From: DASPNM01 sp035626515
GTDB lineage: Bacteria; Bacteroidota; Bacteroidia; Chitinophagales; Chitinophagaceae
Length of the DNA stretch: 64,000 nucleotides
Reading direction: 5' to 3'
Assembly (NCBI GenBank): GCA_035626515.1
Contig: DASPNM010000026.1
Coordinates: forward strand, 76,340-140,339
Below the pieces are notes generated by a model. That model was not told the origin of the DNA. It made no database searches and saw only the letters and a program-made list of their open reading frames with translations. Position numbers and translations under genes: made by a program. Positions 9,588 to 19,493 of the stretch are shown piece after piece; within the stretch, counting starts at the first letter, position 1, and each line of letters opens with the position of its first letter.

Positions 9588-9980
9588 ATGAGCCTAAACG
9601 CTTCCCATATCGGTACCCGCGCCGAACCGGTCCAGGCACTCATCGTTGACGACGAAAAAGACATATGTTACCTCTTGGCCCACATTCTCGAACAGAAAAA
9701 TATTCGAAGCCGGCAGGTAAATACGCTTACCGACGCCGAAAAAGTTCTGGATGAACAGGCCCCGCCGGTTATTTTTCTTGATAATCATCTTCCTGACGGG
9801 CTTGGAATCAACCGGATAAAGGAGTTTCGTTCCAAGGCTCCCCGATGTAAGATTATCATGATCACGGCCCATGACAATCCCTCTGACAGGGTAAAAGCCC
9901 GCGAAGAAGGGGCAGATTTTTTTATAGGAAAACCTTTCACCAAGGATTTGATCTTCAACACACTTGAAAAAATCGTGTAG
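9588..9980 (+). CDS. Stand-alone response regulator receiver domain
   Basis: The protein of 130 residues is one CheY-like receiver with no output domain. It shows IVDDEKD at the N-terminus, the phospho-acceptor Asp65 in FLDNHLPD, the conserved Thr in ITAHD and the Lys in IGKPF. Such proteins relay phosphate or bind partner proteins. It is transcribed away from the NtrC-type gene and towards the histidine kinase gene, whose stop is 40 bases beyond, so all three probably form one signalling unit. Start: ATG at 9588; an in-frame GTG at 9576 is possible. Confidence 0.93.
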   Translation: MSLNASHIGTRAEPVQALIVDDEKDICYLLAHILEQKNIRSRQVNTLTDAEKVLDEQAPPVIFLDNHLPDGLGINRIKEFRSKAPRCKIIMITAHDNPSDRVKAREEGADFFIGKPFTKDLIFNTLEKIV

Positions 9981-10019
9981 GATTCTCTCCGCAAAAGGGG
10001 GAAAAAATTCTACAGGCGT

Positions 10020-11402
10020 TCAGGCCACGTTCATCGAAACGACGAAGCTGGACCCCTGTCCCGGCTGGCTGGAAACGCGAATATTTCCCCTGTGGTTAAA
10101 TATGATATTCTGGGAATTTGTCAGGCCAAGCCCGGTGCCGTCCCGTTTCCCCGTGAAATATGGATCAAAAAGCTTTTGCATCGTTTCTTCGTCCATGCCG
10201 GTTCCGTTATCACGGATTTCTACGAAGCATTTATCGGCGATGTTCCAGGTGCGAAGCTTTAACCGGCCTCCCTCCTTGGGCATTGCTTCGATCGCGTTTA
10301 CAATGATGTTCAGGAATGCCAGTTTCATTTTTTCCGGATCCGCCTTCACCGTACAACTCTCAGCCGAGTATTCCTTTTCTACCGCTACCTGGTTCAGCCT
10401 GATGCGGTCCACGGCCATGTCGAGCGCGCCATCCACCAGCTCGTGGATCCGGATTGTGCGGAAATTCAGCTGGGCAAACCGCGTGGCATTCAGCAGTTCC
10501 GAAACGAGCCGGTTGATGCGGTCGGCGTTGCGCGAAATCATGTCGTGCAGCATTTTCGTTTCTTCCCGTTGGTCCAGCTCACGCAATTGCTCCGTGGCCA
10601 GGGAAATATTCGTTAGCGGATTTCGCACTTCGTGCGCAATCGTCCTGGCAATCCGCCCGGTGGCGGCAAATTTTTCAATACTCTTGAGCTCGTCCAGTTC
10701 GGTGTTTGCCTGCCTGAGCTGTTCGATATTGCTTTCCAGCTCGTCTCGATACCGCTGAGCCTTTTGCTCTTCCGACTGCCTCGCCCGATTTTCACTGCTG
10801 TAGGTGGCCCACGAGAAAAACACGGCAAACAGGGTAATGACGAGGGAAAAGATCGCGATCGATTTCGTACCGCTAAAGGATCGCGATAGCTGATTTTTGC
10901 GTTTCGTCATCTGCATGTTTTCCGATTCCGCAATTCCGTTCACCAGATGCCGTATGCTGTCCATCGTACCCCGTCCGAGCTCTTTTATTCGCTCGATCTC
11001 CGCCGTAACACGAAAACCAGAGGTTTGGTAAAGCCGCACGGTTTCGGAGAGGTAGTGCATCCTTCGCTCCACCAGCTCGCGAAGCTGCGGATATTTTTCC
11101 CGCCGCGTCGCCATGCTGCGCAGCTCGTCCAGCAGTTGCGGAAAGTTCCGGCTGCTGGAATTATAACTCCGCAGATAGATGACATCACCGGTCGCCACAT
11201 AGCTTCCCACACCGGTTTCGGCATCCGCCACCTCGGCCTTCAGCGACTGCAGCTTATTCAGGTAGAGGTAGCTGTTTGAAATTGCCCCCGTTTCGCGTAT
11301 CAGCTGCTGTATGGTGAAAAAGATCAGCAAATAAGCCGCAAGCAGCAATGAAAACGCAATAATGTATCCGGATTTGATCCTTTTGTTGGGTGCAACGGTC
11401 AT
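10020..11402 (-). CDS. CHASE3-type membrane sensor histidine kinase
   Basis: A membrane sensor of 460 residues. There are two transmembrane segments (about 12-32 and 181-200), and the helical region between them fits a CHASE3-type periplasmic sensor (LYLNKLQSLKAEVADAETG). A coiled-coil linker (205-245) leads to HisKA with His257 in TIAHEVRNPLTN. The HATPase domain shows NIIVNAIEAMP, DNGTGMDEE and GTGLGLTNS. The H-box and ATPase type resemble NtrB-like kinases that phosphorylate NtrC-family regulators, fitting the gene at 8024-9448. The upstream sequence contains TAGTTTTA, a near match to the Bacteroidota -7 element, suggesting its own promoter downstream of tamL. Confidence 0.95.
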   Translation of the reverse strand: MTVAPNKRIKSGYIIAFSLLLAAYLLIFFTIQQLIRETGAISNSYLYLNKLQSLKAEVADAETGVGSYVATGDVIYLRSYNSSSRNFPQLLDELRSMATRREKYPQLRELVERRMHYLSETVRLYQTSGFRVTAEIERIKELGRGTMDSIRHLVNGIAESENMQMTKRKNQLSRSFSGTKSIAIFSLVITLFAVFFSWATYSSENRARQSEEQKAQRYRDELESNIEQLRQANTELDELKSIEKFAATGRIARTIAHEVRNPLTNISLATEQLRELDQREETKMLHDMISRNADRINRLVSELLNATRFAQLNFRTIRIHELVDGALDMAVDRIRLNQVAVEKEYSAESCTVKADPEKMKLAFLNIIVNAIEAMPKEGGRLKLRTWNIADKCFVEIRDNGTGMDEETMQKLFDPYFTGKRDGTGLGLTNSQNIIFNHRGNIRVSSQPGQGSSFVVSMNVA

Positions 11403-11495
11403 GGGGAAAAGCAGATTCTAAAACTACAGGTTTTTCATGCAGTGGCCGGTAAAAACGACTTGTCCGCGCGGAAGGTCAAAACGCATGCCACGGGA

Positions 11496-13793
11496 TCAGA
11501 ACGGATACCCGATTCCGATGTTGTACACTACGTTCTCGCGGCGCCAGGCGCGATTTCCAAACCGGATCTGGTCCATCACCCAGGGATTTTGCTCCCACGG
11601 CTTTCGGATCGGGAATCCTACGTCGAGCCGTATCACGAACAGCGTAATGTCCAGCCGCAGACCCACACCCACATCCATCGCAAGCTGGTTGAGGAAGCGA
11701 CTCGTGAATTCCGCACCCGACTTCCCCGTATAGGTACTGTCGTTGAACAGCCAGATATTTCCCGCATCAAAGAACAAGGCTCCGTAGAGAGGCCCGCTGA
11801 TCCTGGGACGCAACTCGGTATTGAACTCAAGCTTCAGGTCCCCGGTCTCGTCGGGCAGAAAATCGGTGAGCCTGGGGTTGCGATAGGTGCCGGGGCCCAC
11901 GGACCGGCTGCGAAATCCGCGCAAACTGTTGTTTCCTCCCACATAGAACTGTTTGATGAAAGGAAGCTGCACCGAGTTGCCGTAAGGAACCCCAATGCCT
12001 ATGATCACCCGATTAGCCCAGGAAGAATGCAATCCGAGCTTTCGGTAATACCGGCCGTCGAACTCCAGCTTTATGTATTGTGAAAACGGCACCCTGGCAA
12101 TCCGCACCTGCTTTCCCGACTTGAAATCAGCTCCGGAAACAAGGCCTGCGATATTTCCCGAAAGATCTATGAGGGCGTTGAGATAGTAATCGTTCGCGCG
12201 CAGCTGGCCACTTGCCATTGGGTTGTAATTGAACTGGTAATTCGACCCGAGGATCAGCTGTTCTTCTACCGCCCGCGCAAGCAGCGTATCCTGCCGGATG
12301 AGGCTGTCGTATTTCGGAGTCACGTTCACCGGCTCGGCATAAGTAATACTTACCGGGTAGAACTCATACTGCTTCTTCACGCTTTCTTTCCAGTGATACC
12401 CGTAATTAAAACGGAAAGAATTCACCGTGTAGAGCAAACGGCGGTTCACCACTTCGTAACCCAGCTGAATGTTGGTGCGCGGTACGTAACCTCCGCGGTT
12501 TCGGAAGCGGCTCGCCCCGGGAAGAAAGAAGCGGGGCAGCTGCAAATCCAGCTCTGCACCCGAACGGTAGGTATTGTATCCCCTCAGCGCTCCGCTGAAT
12601 TGCACGTCGCTGCCGACATACGCGTTGATGTTGAGGTGCTCCCCTCCCCGGAAGGCATTCCGGTTTTTCCAGTTCACGGAAATAAGTGAACCGTTCAGGT
12701 TATTCGAACGGGTAACGGTTGTCAGTTCCGCACGCAGTGATTTTTTCGGAAGGGGCGTGAGGTAATAATAAACATCCAGCACGGCAGAGTCGGTGCGGGG
12801 CTGCCGCTCAAAGCGGTTTTTTACAAATTTGAATACTCCAAGATTGATCAGCCGGTTGAGCGTGAGGTTATGGTCGGTGCGATTGTAGAGCTGGCCCGGA
12901 CCAAATTTCATAGCCTCTGTAAACATCTTCGGCTTGAATTTTTTTTCGCGGTCGATTACATAATATCCGTCGAAGAAAACTGCATCCGATTTGAGTGTAT
13001 CGCTTCGTGCCGTGTTCAGGCTGTAGTTACTGTAAACGAAAACATCCCCGATCCTGAATACCTCTTTTGCGGCTTCGGGAGTTTCCGGCTTGATTACCAT
13101 TTCCATCACCACGCGGTGTGCCGCCTCGCTGGAATCCACGCGAAGGAGCAGGTAATCCGGGCTGAAATAATAATACCCGTTTTCCTTCAGGTGTTCGTCG
13201 ATCCGGAGGCGCTCGGCGCGGATCACATCGAGGTCAAACGGTTTGCCTGGCAAAAGCAGGCTTTTCGCCGCAATGGACCGAATCTGCGCCGCCAGCATGC
13301 TGGCGTCAACCGGAAAGCTCACACTGTCGATCCGGTATTGTGTTCCCGTCTGTGCGCGAAACTGCGCGTGCGCTTTACGCGCCCGCACCACGGTGTCCGC
13401 AGTTACGTTCGCGCGGAAATAGCCTTTGTTTTCCAGGTGCTCTTTCAACGTTTTCCGGTTCGCTTCCAGATCCAGCTCGCTCAGCAGCACCGGGCGCTCC
13501 CCGTGCCTGTCCCGGAATTTTCCAAAAAAGGAATTCGGCTTCGCGTTGCGGAAAAGGTTGTAAATCCCGAGGCGTACCGGCAACCCGAGAAACCGGGAAT
13601 TCGGGCGGGGACGTGTCAATCCCTCCAGGTCTTTCTTCAGCACTTTCCTCTCCCGAACTGCAAGCGAGGGGCCTTCCACATCCACGCGCGCCCCGGTATA
13701 AAGCTTTTCCCCTTCCGGCAAGTGCCGGGTTCCGCTGCAGCCCCAGAGAACCGCCACGCAAAAGCAAATGCCTATCATTCGAACGTGCTGCAT
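11496..13793 (-). CDS. tamL: TamL, TamA-like outer-membrane lipoprotein of the Omp85 superfamily
   Basis: A precursor of 765 residues whose signal peptide ends in a lipobox (VLWGC, Cys19), followed by a region of POTRA-like segments (about 25-340) and a C-terminal beta-barrel (about 370-765) of the D15/BamA type. The barrel contains the family element GGNNSLRGFRSRSVGPG and ends in an aromatic residue (NIGIGYPF), as is usual for outer-membrane barrels. Lipidated TamA variants, called TamL, are known from Bacteroidota and pair with TamB. Here the gene starts three bases after the tamB stop, so the two are surely cotranscribed. Role: assembly or lipid transport at the outer membrane with TamB. 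A BamA paralogue is the alternative, but the lipobox and tamB neighbour favour TamL. Confidence 0.93.
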   Translation of the reverse strand: MQHVRMIGICFCVAVLWGCSGTRHLPEGEKLYTGARVDVEGPSLAVRERKVLKKDLEGLTRPRPNSRFLGLPVRLGIYNLFRNAKPNSFFGKFRDRHGERPVLLSELDLEANRKTLKEHLENKGYFRANVTADTVVRARKAHAQFRAQTGTQYRIDSVSFPVDASMLAAQIRSIAAKSLLLPGKPFDLDVIRAERLRIDEHLKENGYYYFSPDYLLLRVDSSEAAHRVVMEMVIKPETPEAAKEVFRIGDVFVYSNYSLNTARSDTLKSDAVFFDGYYVIDREKKFKPKMFTEAMKFGPGQLYNRTDHNLTLNRLINLGVFKFVKNRFERQPRTDSAVLDVYYYLTPLPKKSLRAELTTVTRSNNLNGSLISVNWKNRNAFRGGEHLNINAYVGSDVQFSGALRGYNTYRSGAELDLQLPRFFLPGASRFRNRGGYVPRTNIQLGYEVVNRRLLYTVNSFRFNYGYHWKESVKKQYEFYPVSITYAEPVNVTPKYDSLIRQDTLLARAVEEQLILGSNYQFNYNPMASGQLRANDYYLNALIDLSGNIAGLVSGADFKSGKQVRIARVPFSQYIKLEFDGRYYRKLGLHSSWANRVIIGIGVPYGNSVQLPFIKQFYVGGNNSLRGFRSRSVGPGTYRNPRLTDFLPDETGDLKLEFNTELRPRISGPLYGALFFDAGNIWLFNDSTYTGKSGAEFTSRFLNQLAMDVGVGLRLDITLFVIRLDVGFPIRKPWEQNPWVMDQIRFGNRAWRRENVVYNIGIGYPF

Positions 13794-13796
13794 TTG

Positions 13797-16700
13797 TTAT
13801 TCGGGATTTGAATCACGGGTGTCCGGTTTCACTCTCTGCCGGCGGCTCCTGAGTACCTCAGAAAAACGATCGTAATCCACCGTGATCAGGAAACTCAGAC
13901 CCGATTCCAGTACATACCCGTCCACGACACCCTGGTATTCGTTCTTGCGGTAAAACCGGATCATGTAACGCCCGTCGCGGCTAAGAGCATAGTTAACCGC
14001 TACATTCCCGAGAAGGTTACTGGACTTTTGCGCGGAATGTTTCGGACCCTCCAGCTCAAAGTTGCTGCCCACCGATACCGTGAGGCGTTCATTCAGGAGC
14101 CGCCGGCTCAGTGATACGTCAAGGTCTGTCCGGCGCCGCCGTTCCCCGGTCGTATAATCATCCGTAGTGGTGACGTCAAACGACAGATCCACACCGTCGA
14201 TCAGTCCGGCAGCCAGCCGGTTCAGCTCGCCCGTCAGCAGGCGACTGACGCTTTGCCGTGCGTAGGCTGCGGCATCGAAGCCTGGTGTGCTGGTTGCAAA
14301 AGGGTTCTCTCCGACAAATCTTCCTAATAGGAGCAATGCGAAAACCTGCTTATTGATCTCGCCCGGATCCTGTCTCAGCTCACCGAGACGGGATTCCACC
14401 TGCGTGATGATGTCGTTCGAAACTCCGTAATTGCGGTTCGGAGGCAGCAGGATGTCAAAGGCTACCCGCGGCTGCATCAGCCGGCCGGTAAGCTGCAAAT
14501 GCACCTCGAAAGGAAGTTTTTGAAGATAGGTATTGCGAATCGCCGTATTTGCGGACGCGATCTGGTTTTGTACCAGGTCAATGGGCGCGGTATTGGCAAC
14601 ATAAATCGCGCGGACGTCAAGATCGGCGGACGTCGGTTCGTTGAGCCAGACAATGCGGCTTCCTTTTTGGATCTCGAACCGCCGCCTCAGGAAATTGAAA
14701 GTGATCTCGTAAGCGCCGCGGTCGAGTTCGTAATTGCCGACCATTGTGATCTTCCCGCTCGGGTCGATCCCTGTCGAAATCTGGGCCTCTCCCTGCATAT
14801 TTATGAAATCTCCATTGGCAGCATCGATAATGATGTTGAAGATCGCCTCCTTACGCACCTCGATATTCGTAGTGATGTCGAACCCCCGGATCCCCGCCGC
14901 GTTCAAAGCGTCATAATACCGAAACAGGCTGTCGTTTTCCGGGTGGTCGAGGTCGGTGAATTCCACAATTCCTTCCCGGTGCAGCGTGGCCTCGTTGCGT
15001 TGCGGCACGAGGAAGGTAAGGTTGGTGCCCTCATTTACCGTGATCGTACCGTCCACCCGCGGACGCACGTCGGTGCCCCCAATGTGAATCTCCGAAGTGA
15101 TCACCAGGTCGCCCCAGTAGATGGCAGCCTTCTGGCGCGTGGTCTGCAGCACCCTGAAATTTTCCGTGTTTACATCCAGGTCGAATTCATAGTTGACAAA
15201 ATTTGGCGTGCGCACATAGCCATTCAGAAGCATCGTATTGTTTGCCGAATCGCGGACCAGGAAATCCCGGAACAAAAACCCTTCTTCCGTAACCTGCAAT
15301 TGTTCCCCATCCACACGAAACTGGCTTCCCAGGATACGGAGCGCGAAGCTCGCGTTATCGAAGCGCAGCGGACCGCTGATCTGCGGATTGCGGACACTGC
15401 CTCCGATTGAAACGGTTCCCCGAACGCTGCCGGACGCGTTCTGCAGGACGTTCGCCAGGGCGCCCTCGATCGTGTTCAGCTGCAGGCTCCGTACGTCCAG
15501 GTGAAGGTCAAGCGCGACATCCTTTTCACCAGAGGGAGAAAGCCATCCCCTTATCGCAACGTCGTTGCCTCTTCCATTCAGCGTTGCGTTGGTTTGATAA
15601 CGGCCCGAGAGATGATCGACGCGAATCACTGCGTTCCCCAGAGTATCGCCGCGCATGCTCAAATCAAAAATCCTGAGATCACTGGTGAACACGGGGTTTC
15701 TTGTAATATCGCGGAAAACAATTGTCCCGTTCATCGCGCCGTTCAGGAGCAACGAATCCGAACGGAAAAAACCGGTGATCGTGGCGATGTGGAAATTGCT
15801 GAAGCGAAGCTGCAGCTGCCGAGCTACTGTTTCGACGGAAAGCTCCTCGTTGCCCTTACGCAGCACCAGGTTGTGCGCCGTGATTTCCCGATTGCTGATG
15901 CGAATGCTGTTTCCATTGTTCACTGACCAGCGGTCGTAATTAAGAACCAGGCTGTCGGGTCGGAGGTGAAAAACATAAATCCCGTTTCGCGGGCGTTCCA
16001 GCAGGGCCGCAATGTTGTATTTTCTTCTCCCCTGCGCATCGTCCATCAGGAGGCTGAATTCCATATTCCCGTTGAGTGCGAAACCGCGGAACTGCGTGTG
16101 GTGCAAATCGAACGTGGTGCCCGAACGCACCCGGCTCGCGTCAGCAATGAATTCGATTCCACCTCCGGGCGCCGGGCGCAAGTTCAGCTCAAGCCCGCTG
16201 ACCTCATGCGCCATGTAGTGCACATAAGGTGTGGAAACCTGCGCCTGCAGTCCGCTCGCCGGTGAAATGCTCCCCTCGGCAGTGATGGATTCGAAAGTTT
16301 TCAGGCCGGGGATAAAAGCGGTCAACACCGGTGCGTAGGATACGGAAGCTGTAAACCGGATATCGTAAGGATGGGTAATTACCCGTGACGCGGGCACGGG
16401 AAAATGCGGGTAAAGGCTTCCGATAAATACCGGGCTAAGGTCCGAGACCCGGTAGTCGCCCCACAACCGCGCGTAGGCCACATCGCTTTCCAACTCGATG
16501 AAGCGTGCCGAATCGGTGCCGCCCGCTGAGATACGAATGCTGTCGAGCGGCAGGCGCTGGCCGGTAGTTACGAACAGCGCCTGGGTGATAAGTACCTCCC
16601 CTTCGATGTATTCGCTGGTCATTCGGGTTAGTTCCGCATCTATTTTGCCGCGGAAGACGAGCGGCTTGTTCGTAAACCTCAGTGGCATCGTTTTGATGCT

Positions 16701-18827
16701 GTCCACGAACCCGTGAAACGCGAAGCCTGCCCGGGTTGAAAAACTTCCTTTCGCTGTGCCGTGCATCGCCAGGTTGGGATCCCGCACGCGGGTCGTAACT
16801 GAATACCGTGAGCCGTTGAGCGTTCCTTCAAGCCTTGCGTTGCGGTAATTGTAACCGCTGAATCCGATCGAGTGCGCCACGCCGCGGAACCGCGTGTCGA
16901 AACTGCCGGCCTTCAATCCTTTCCCCGACACCGTCACTTCGCCGCTGACGGAACCCAGCTTCGCATTGCGCAGGATCCTTCCGAGCTGGAGGGATGTTGT
17001 TGTCACAAAAGCATTGTAGCCGGCGTTGTGCGGGCTGCCGAGATTGCTGAAGGTTCCGTCAATCGAAATCGAACCTGCGGAGGAGTTGATATCGAGATCT
17101 GCCGAAAGCTGCTGCAAGCCGCCCGCGATCGTGCCGGCCACATTGAATTCTTCCGGGAAGTCGATTCGATCTGTTGACAATCGTTTTCGGGTGAACAGGG
17201 CGATGTCACTCTGAGTCGTATGCAAACGGTGAATGACTAGCCGTCCGCCGCTGCGCTCTGCCTGAGCGACAGCGAGCGAACCTTCGGCATCAATCGTTGT
17301 ATTCTTCAGTCCGTCGAACTGCAGATTCGCGATGTAGAGCGTTTTCAGAGTTCCTCTTCCCTGCAGGTCGATGTGCCAGGTATCATCCGGCTGCGAGAAC
17401 GCCGCTTCGCGCGACAATGCCGGCGCAAAATTCAAAATATCCCGCACTTGTACGTAGCTGTCGTCAATATCGGCCTCCAGCATCACGGACGGAAAATCCC
17501 CGCTAAGCTGTTCCAGCGAGGAAAAGTTGAGTGACGCATAGCGTTTCAGCTCTGTGCCCGGCGTTCTGAGGTAAAGGTCGCGCACGAATATCGCGGTATC
17601 CGAATAAAGGAATTTTGTACGAAGCTCGTTCAGCACAAATCCACCGTGTTCCCGGAAACGCGCTTCTGAAATAGTCCCGCTGATCGAATCTTTTTGGAAT
17701 ACCAGGTCGCTCGCCCGCAGCGTCAGCGAATCGGCAAGCAGGTGCGCGTAGTCCATGCCGCGACTCGTCCGGGGCTTGTTCTCATCGTCGAAAGAGAGTA
17801 CGTTGTCCTTCAGGTCGAGCTCTTTCACACGGAGCGCCCAGCCCGCAACGGCGCGGCTCTCGATTTCCTGACTGATCTCGCGCTGCACCGCACGGGCGGC
17901 CTCTTTTTTCCCAAACCGGAAAGCAACAGACGAATTATGAAGACGGAAGCTGTCCAATTCAATAACCCCGCCGGCAAGATCAATCCGCTCGGGCCGGATC
18001 CGGGCAGAAGAAATATCCAGGTTGGACTGAATTGCTGAAACGTCGTTGCGGTATTCGATGTTCACATTCCTCAATCCCACTTCGTCGAAAAGAAGTTGCA
18101 GGTAGTTCGGCCGCGCCGCTTCGGCGATCTCCTCGGACATGGGCTCGGGTGTTGCCAGCTTTTTCAGCTGATAAAGCCTCGCCTGCATGCCGTTGACTTC
18201 AATGGAAGGCAAATCGATAATCTGGCGGGCCGGATCGTACCGGTTTACCCTCGCTTCGAGGTGCGAAATCGTCGCATCCAGATCACTTCCGTTCATGTCG
18301 TCGTAATAAGCAATTCTCACGTCCTGCAGTTTCACCACCGGGATCCCGAGATAGAACGAAGTGGTATCCTTTGATGTGCGCGGCGTTTTCGGACTGAAAG
18401 CATTGATGAAAAACTGGTAATTGAACACGGTATCCGGCGCCATACGCCGGGCGTAGATCGTTACGTTTTCAAGTTCCAGGCGGCTTACGTCGAGGTCGTT
18501 GTTGAAAAGAAGATCAAAAAAGTTGATGTGCGCCTCCAGCCGGCTTCCCGAAAGCAGCGTGTCTTTTTTCTGGTCCTCGATGTATACGTTTTTCAGGAGG
18601 ACGCGGTTACCCGGAAGACTGACGTGCACATACCCCACCTTAACGCGTGTCCCGAGCTTTTTTTCCAGCCACGCCACGGCGCGGCTTCGGAACAGGTTCT
18701 GGACCGGCGGAATCTCCACGATAAGCGCCAGCACAAGCACCACCAGGACGGCGATCAGCAGCGACTTCACGAAGATCCGCGCAACCCGGACCGTGAGGGG
18801 TCTTCTCTTTACCCGGTGCTCCATCAT
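13797..18827 (-). CDS. tamB: TamB (DUF490) envelope-spanning protein
   Basis: The protein is 1676 residues long. It has one N-terminal transmembrane helix (about residues 17-40, VKSLLIAVLVVLVLALIVEI). Next comes an AsmA-like stretch, then more than a thousand residues of beta-rich repeats typical of the lipid-conducting beta-groove of TamB/AsmA-like proteins. The C-terminal DUF490/TamB region (about 1250-1650) includes the conserved GNYELDRGAYEITF segment and a final amphipathic beta part. It should bridge the inner membrane and TamL in the outer membrane. It is the first gene of the tamB-tamL operon. The ATG at 18827 is followed immediately by a second ATG at 18824; either could be used. Confidence 0.95.
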   Translation of the reverse strand: MMEHRVKRRPLTVRVARIFVKSLLIAVLVVLVLALIVEIPPVQNLFRSRAVAWLEKKLGTRVKVGYVHVSLPGNRVLLKNVYIEDQKKDTLLSGSRLEAHINFFDLLFNNDLDVSRLELENVTIYARRMAPDTVFNYQFFINAFSPKTPRTSKDTTSFYLGIPVVKLQDVRIAYYDDMNGSDLDATISHLEARVNRYDPARQIIDLPSIEVNGMQARLYQLKKLATPEPMSEEIAEAARPNYLQLLFDEVGLRNVNIEYRNDVSAIQSNLDISSARIRPERIDLAGGVIELDSFRLHNSSVAFRFGKKEAARAVQREISQEIESRAVAGWALRVKELDLKDNVLSFDDENKPRTSRGMDYAHLLADSLTLRASDLVFQKDSISGTISEARFREHGGFVLNELRTKFLYSDTAIFVRDLYLRTPGTELKRYASLNFSSLEQLSGDFPSVMLEADIDDSYVQVRDILNFAPALSREAAFSQPDDTWHIDLQGRGTLKTLYIANLQFDGLKNTTIDAEGSLAVAQAERSGGRLVIHRLHTTQSDIALFTRKRLSTDRIDFPEEFNVAGTIAGGLQQLSADLDINSSAGSISIDGTFSNLGSPHNAGYNAFVTTTSLQLGRILRNAKLGSVSGEVTVSGKGLKAGSFDTRFRGVAHSIGFSGYNYRNARLEGTLNGSRYSVTTRVRDPNLAMHGTAKGSFSTRAGFAFHGFVDSIKTMPLRFTNKPLVFRGKIDAELTRMTSEYIEGEVLITQALFVTTGQRLPLDSIRISAGGTDSARFIELESDVAYARLWGDYRVSDLSPVFIGSLYPHFPVPASRVITHPYDIRFTASVSYAPVLTAFIPGLKTFESITAEGSISPASGLQAQVSTPYVHYMAHEVSGLELNLRPAPGGGIEFIADASRVRSGTTFDLHHTQFRGFALNGNMEFSLLMDDAQGRRKYNIAALLERPRNGIYVFHLRPDSLVLNYDRWSVNNGNSIRISNREITAHNLVLRKGNEELSVETVARQLQLRFSNFHIATITGFFRSDSLLLNGAMNGTIVFRDITRNPVFTSDLRIFDLSMRGDTLGNAVIRVDHLSGRYQTNATLNGRGNDVAIRGWLSPSGEKDVALDLHLDVRSLQLNTIEGALANVLQNASGSVRGTVSIGGSVRNPQISGPLRFDNASFALRILGSQFRVDGEQLQVTEEGFLFRDFLVRDSANNTMLLNGYVRTPNFVNYEFDLDVNTENFRVLQTTRQKAAIYWGDLVITSEIHIGGTDVRPRVDGTITVNEGTNLTFLVPQRNEATLHREGIVEFTDLDHPENDSLFRYYDALNAAGIRGFDITTNIEVRKEAIFNIIIDAANGDFINMQGEAQISTGIDPSGKITMVGNYELDRGAYEITFNFLRRRFEIQKGSRIVWLNEPTSADLDVRAIYVANTAPIDLVQNQIASANTAIRNTYLQKLPFEVHLQLTGRLMQPRVAFDILLPPNRNYGVSNDIITQVESRLGELRQDPGEINKQVFALLLLGRFVGENPFATSTPGFDAAAYARQSVSRLLTGELNRLAAGLIDGVDLSFDVTTTDDYTTGERRRRTDLDVSLSRRLLNERLTVSVGSNFELEGPKHSAQKSSNLLGNVAVNYALSRDGRYMIRFYRKNEYQGVVDGYVLESGLSFLITVDYDRFSEVLRSRRQRVKPDTRDSNPE

Positions 18828-18926
18828 TTCTTGAGCTGGTTGAAATGCACGTGTGGCAGATATAAAGAAAATATCATGCTATAAATAGCGGGAAAATGTG
18901 GATTGAAACCAGAAGAATATGAGCTC

Positions 18927-18941
18927 ACAGGCATTGCCTGT
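18927..18941. promoter_or_regulatory. Palindrome upstream of tamB
   Basis: ACAGGCA-T-TGCCTGT is a perfect 7-base palindrome around one base, about 100 bases before the tamB start and 35 bases after the DUF6496 stop. It could be an operator for tamB or a weak 3' structure of the upstream gene. No promoter element next to it is clear. Confidence 0.3.
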
Positions 18942-18976
18942 CGAACTAGCAGTGAGCGTGTGAGTTTCTGTTGAAA

Positions 18977-19237
18977 CTATTTCCTGGAACTCCCTTTTTT
19001 CGGACCCGGTTTTTTCCGGCCGGCGGATTTCCTTCCTGTGGATTTTTTACCCCCGGCGGCCGCCTTTTTCTTTGGAACCTTTGCGCCTGCCTTACGCGCT
19101 TCCGATAAGCCGATTGCAATCGCCTGCTTGCGGCTTGTCACCTTTTTCCCACTCCGACCACTGCGAAGTTCGCCACGCTTTTTTTCGCGCATGACTTCCT
19201 CCACCTTCTCGCCGGCCTTTTTTGAATACTTTGCCAT
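18977..19237 (-). CDS. DUF6496 small basic protein
   Basis: The 86 residues begin with a conserved block (KYSKKAGEKVEEVM and SGKKVTSRKQAIAIGLSEARKAGAKVP), which I recognise as DUF6496. After it comes a Lys/Ala/Ser/Gly/Pro-rich tail that looks like histone H1 or AT-hook-type tails. Function is unknown. The high basic charge suggests nucleic-acid binding (inference). It follows the DUF5670 membrane protein gene by ten bases on the same strand, so they are likely cotranscribed at the start of the stress-type cluster. Confidence 0.88.
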   Translation of the reverse strand: MAKYSKKAGEKVEEVMREKKRGELRSGRSGKKVTSRKQAIAIGLSEARKAGAKVPKKKAAAGGKKSTGRKSAGRKKPGPKKGSSRK

Positions 19238-19247
19238 ACGTGTACTT

Positions 19248-19418
19248 TTATTGATTATCCGGTTTCGGCCTCGGGGTGATGATCAGCGCCTGCAGGTAAG
19301 CGATGGCCGAGAACATAGCCAGCGAATGAATCACGCCGCCTGCGGCAAACACAAACATTCCCACCAGCCAAACGATCAATAGGGCAAAGGATATGATAAA
19401 AAATATCGTCTTTTTCAT
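19248..19418 (-). CDS. Small two-helix membrane protein of the DUF5670 / lmo0937 type (56 aa)
   Basis: A start ATG at 19418 opens a 56-codon frame with two hydrophobic helices (FFIISFALLIVWLVGMFVF and GGVIHSLAMFSAIAYLQAL). The pattern of a first helix, a short FxAGGVIH turn and a second helix is that of DUF5670 (lmo0937-like) peptides found near stress genes. The short tail is PRPKPDNQ. It precedes the DUF6496 gene by ten bases. Function is unknown; the family assignment rests on pattern only. Confidence 0.72.
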   Translation of the reverse strand: MKKTIFFIISFALLIVWLVGMFVFAAGGVIHSLAMFSAIAYLQALIITPRPKPDNQ

Positions 19419-19493
19419 CGTAGCGGATTATGACCTTCCTTCTGAAATAATTGTGCCAGCCGCGTTGAGTTGCAGAGAATGATCGACGGGAGT

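Noticed and set aside
12870..13811. A 313-codon plus frame opposite tamL
   Set aside because: Antisense to the TamL gene.
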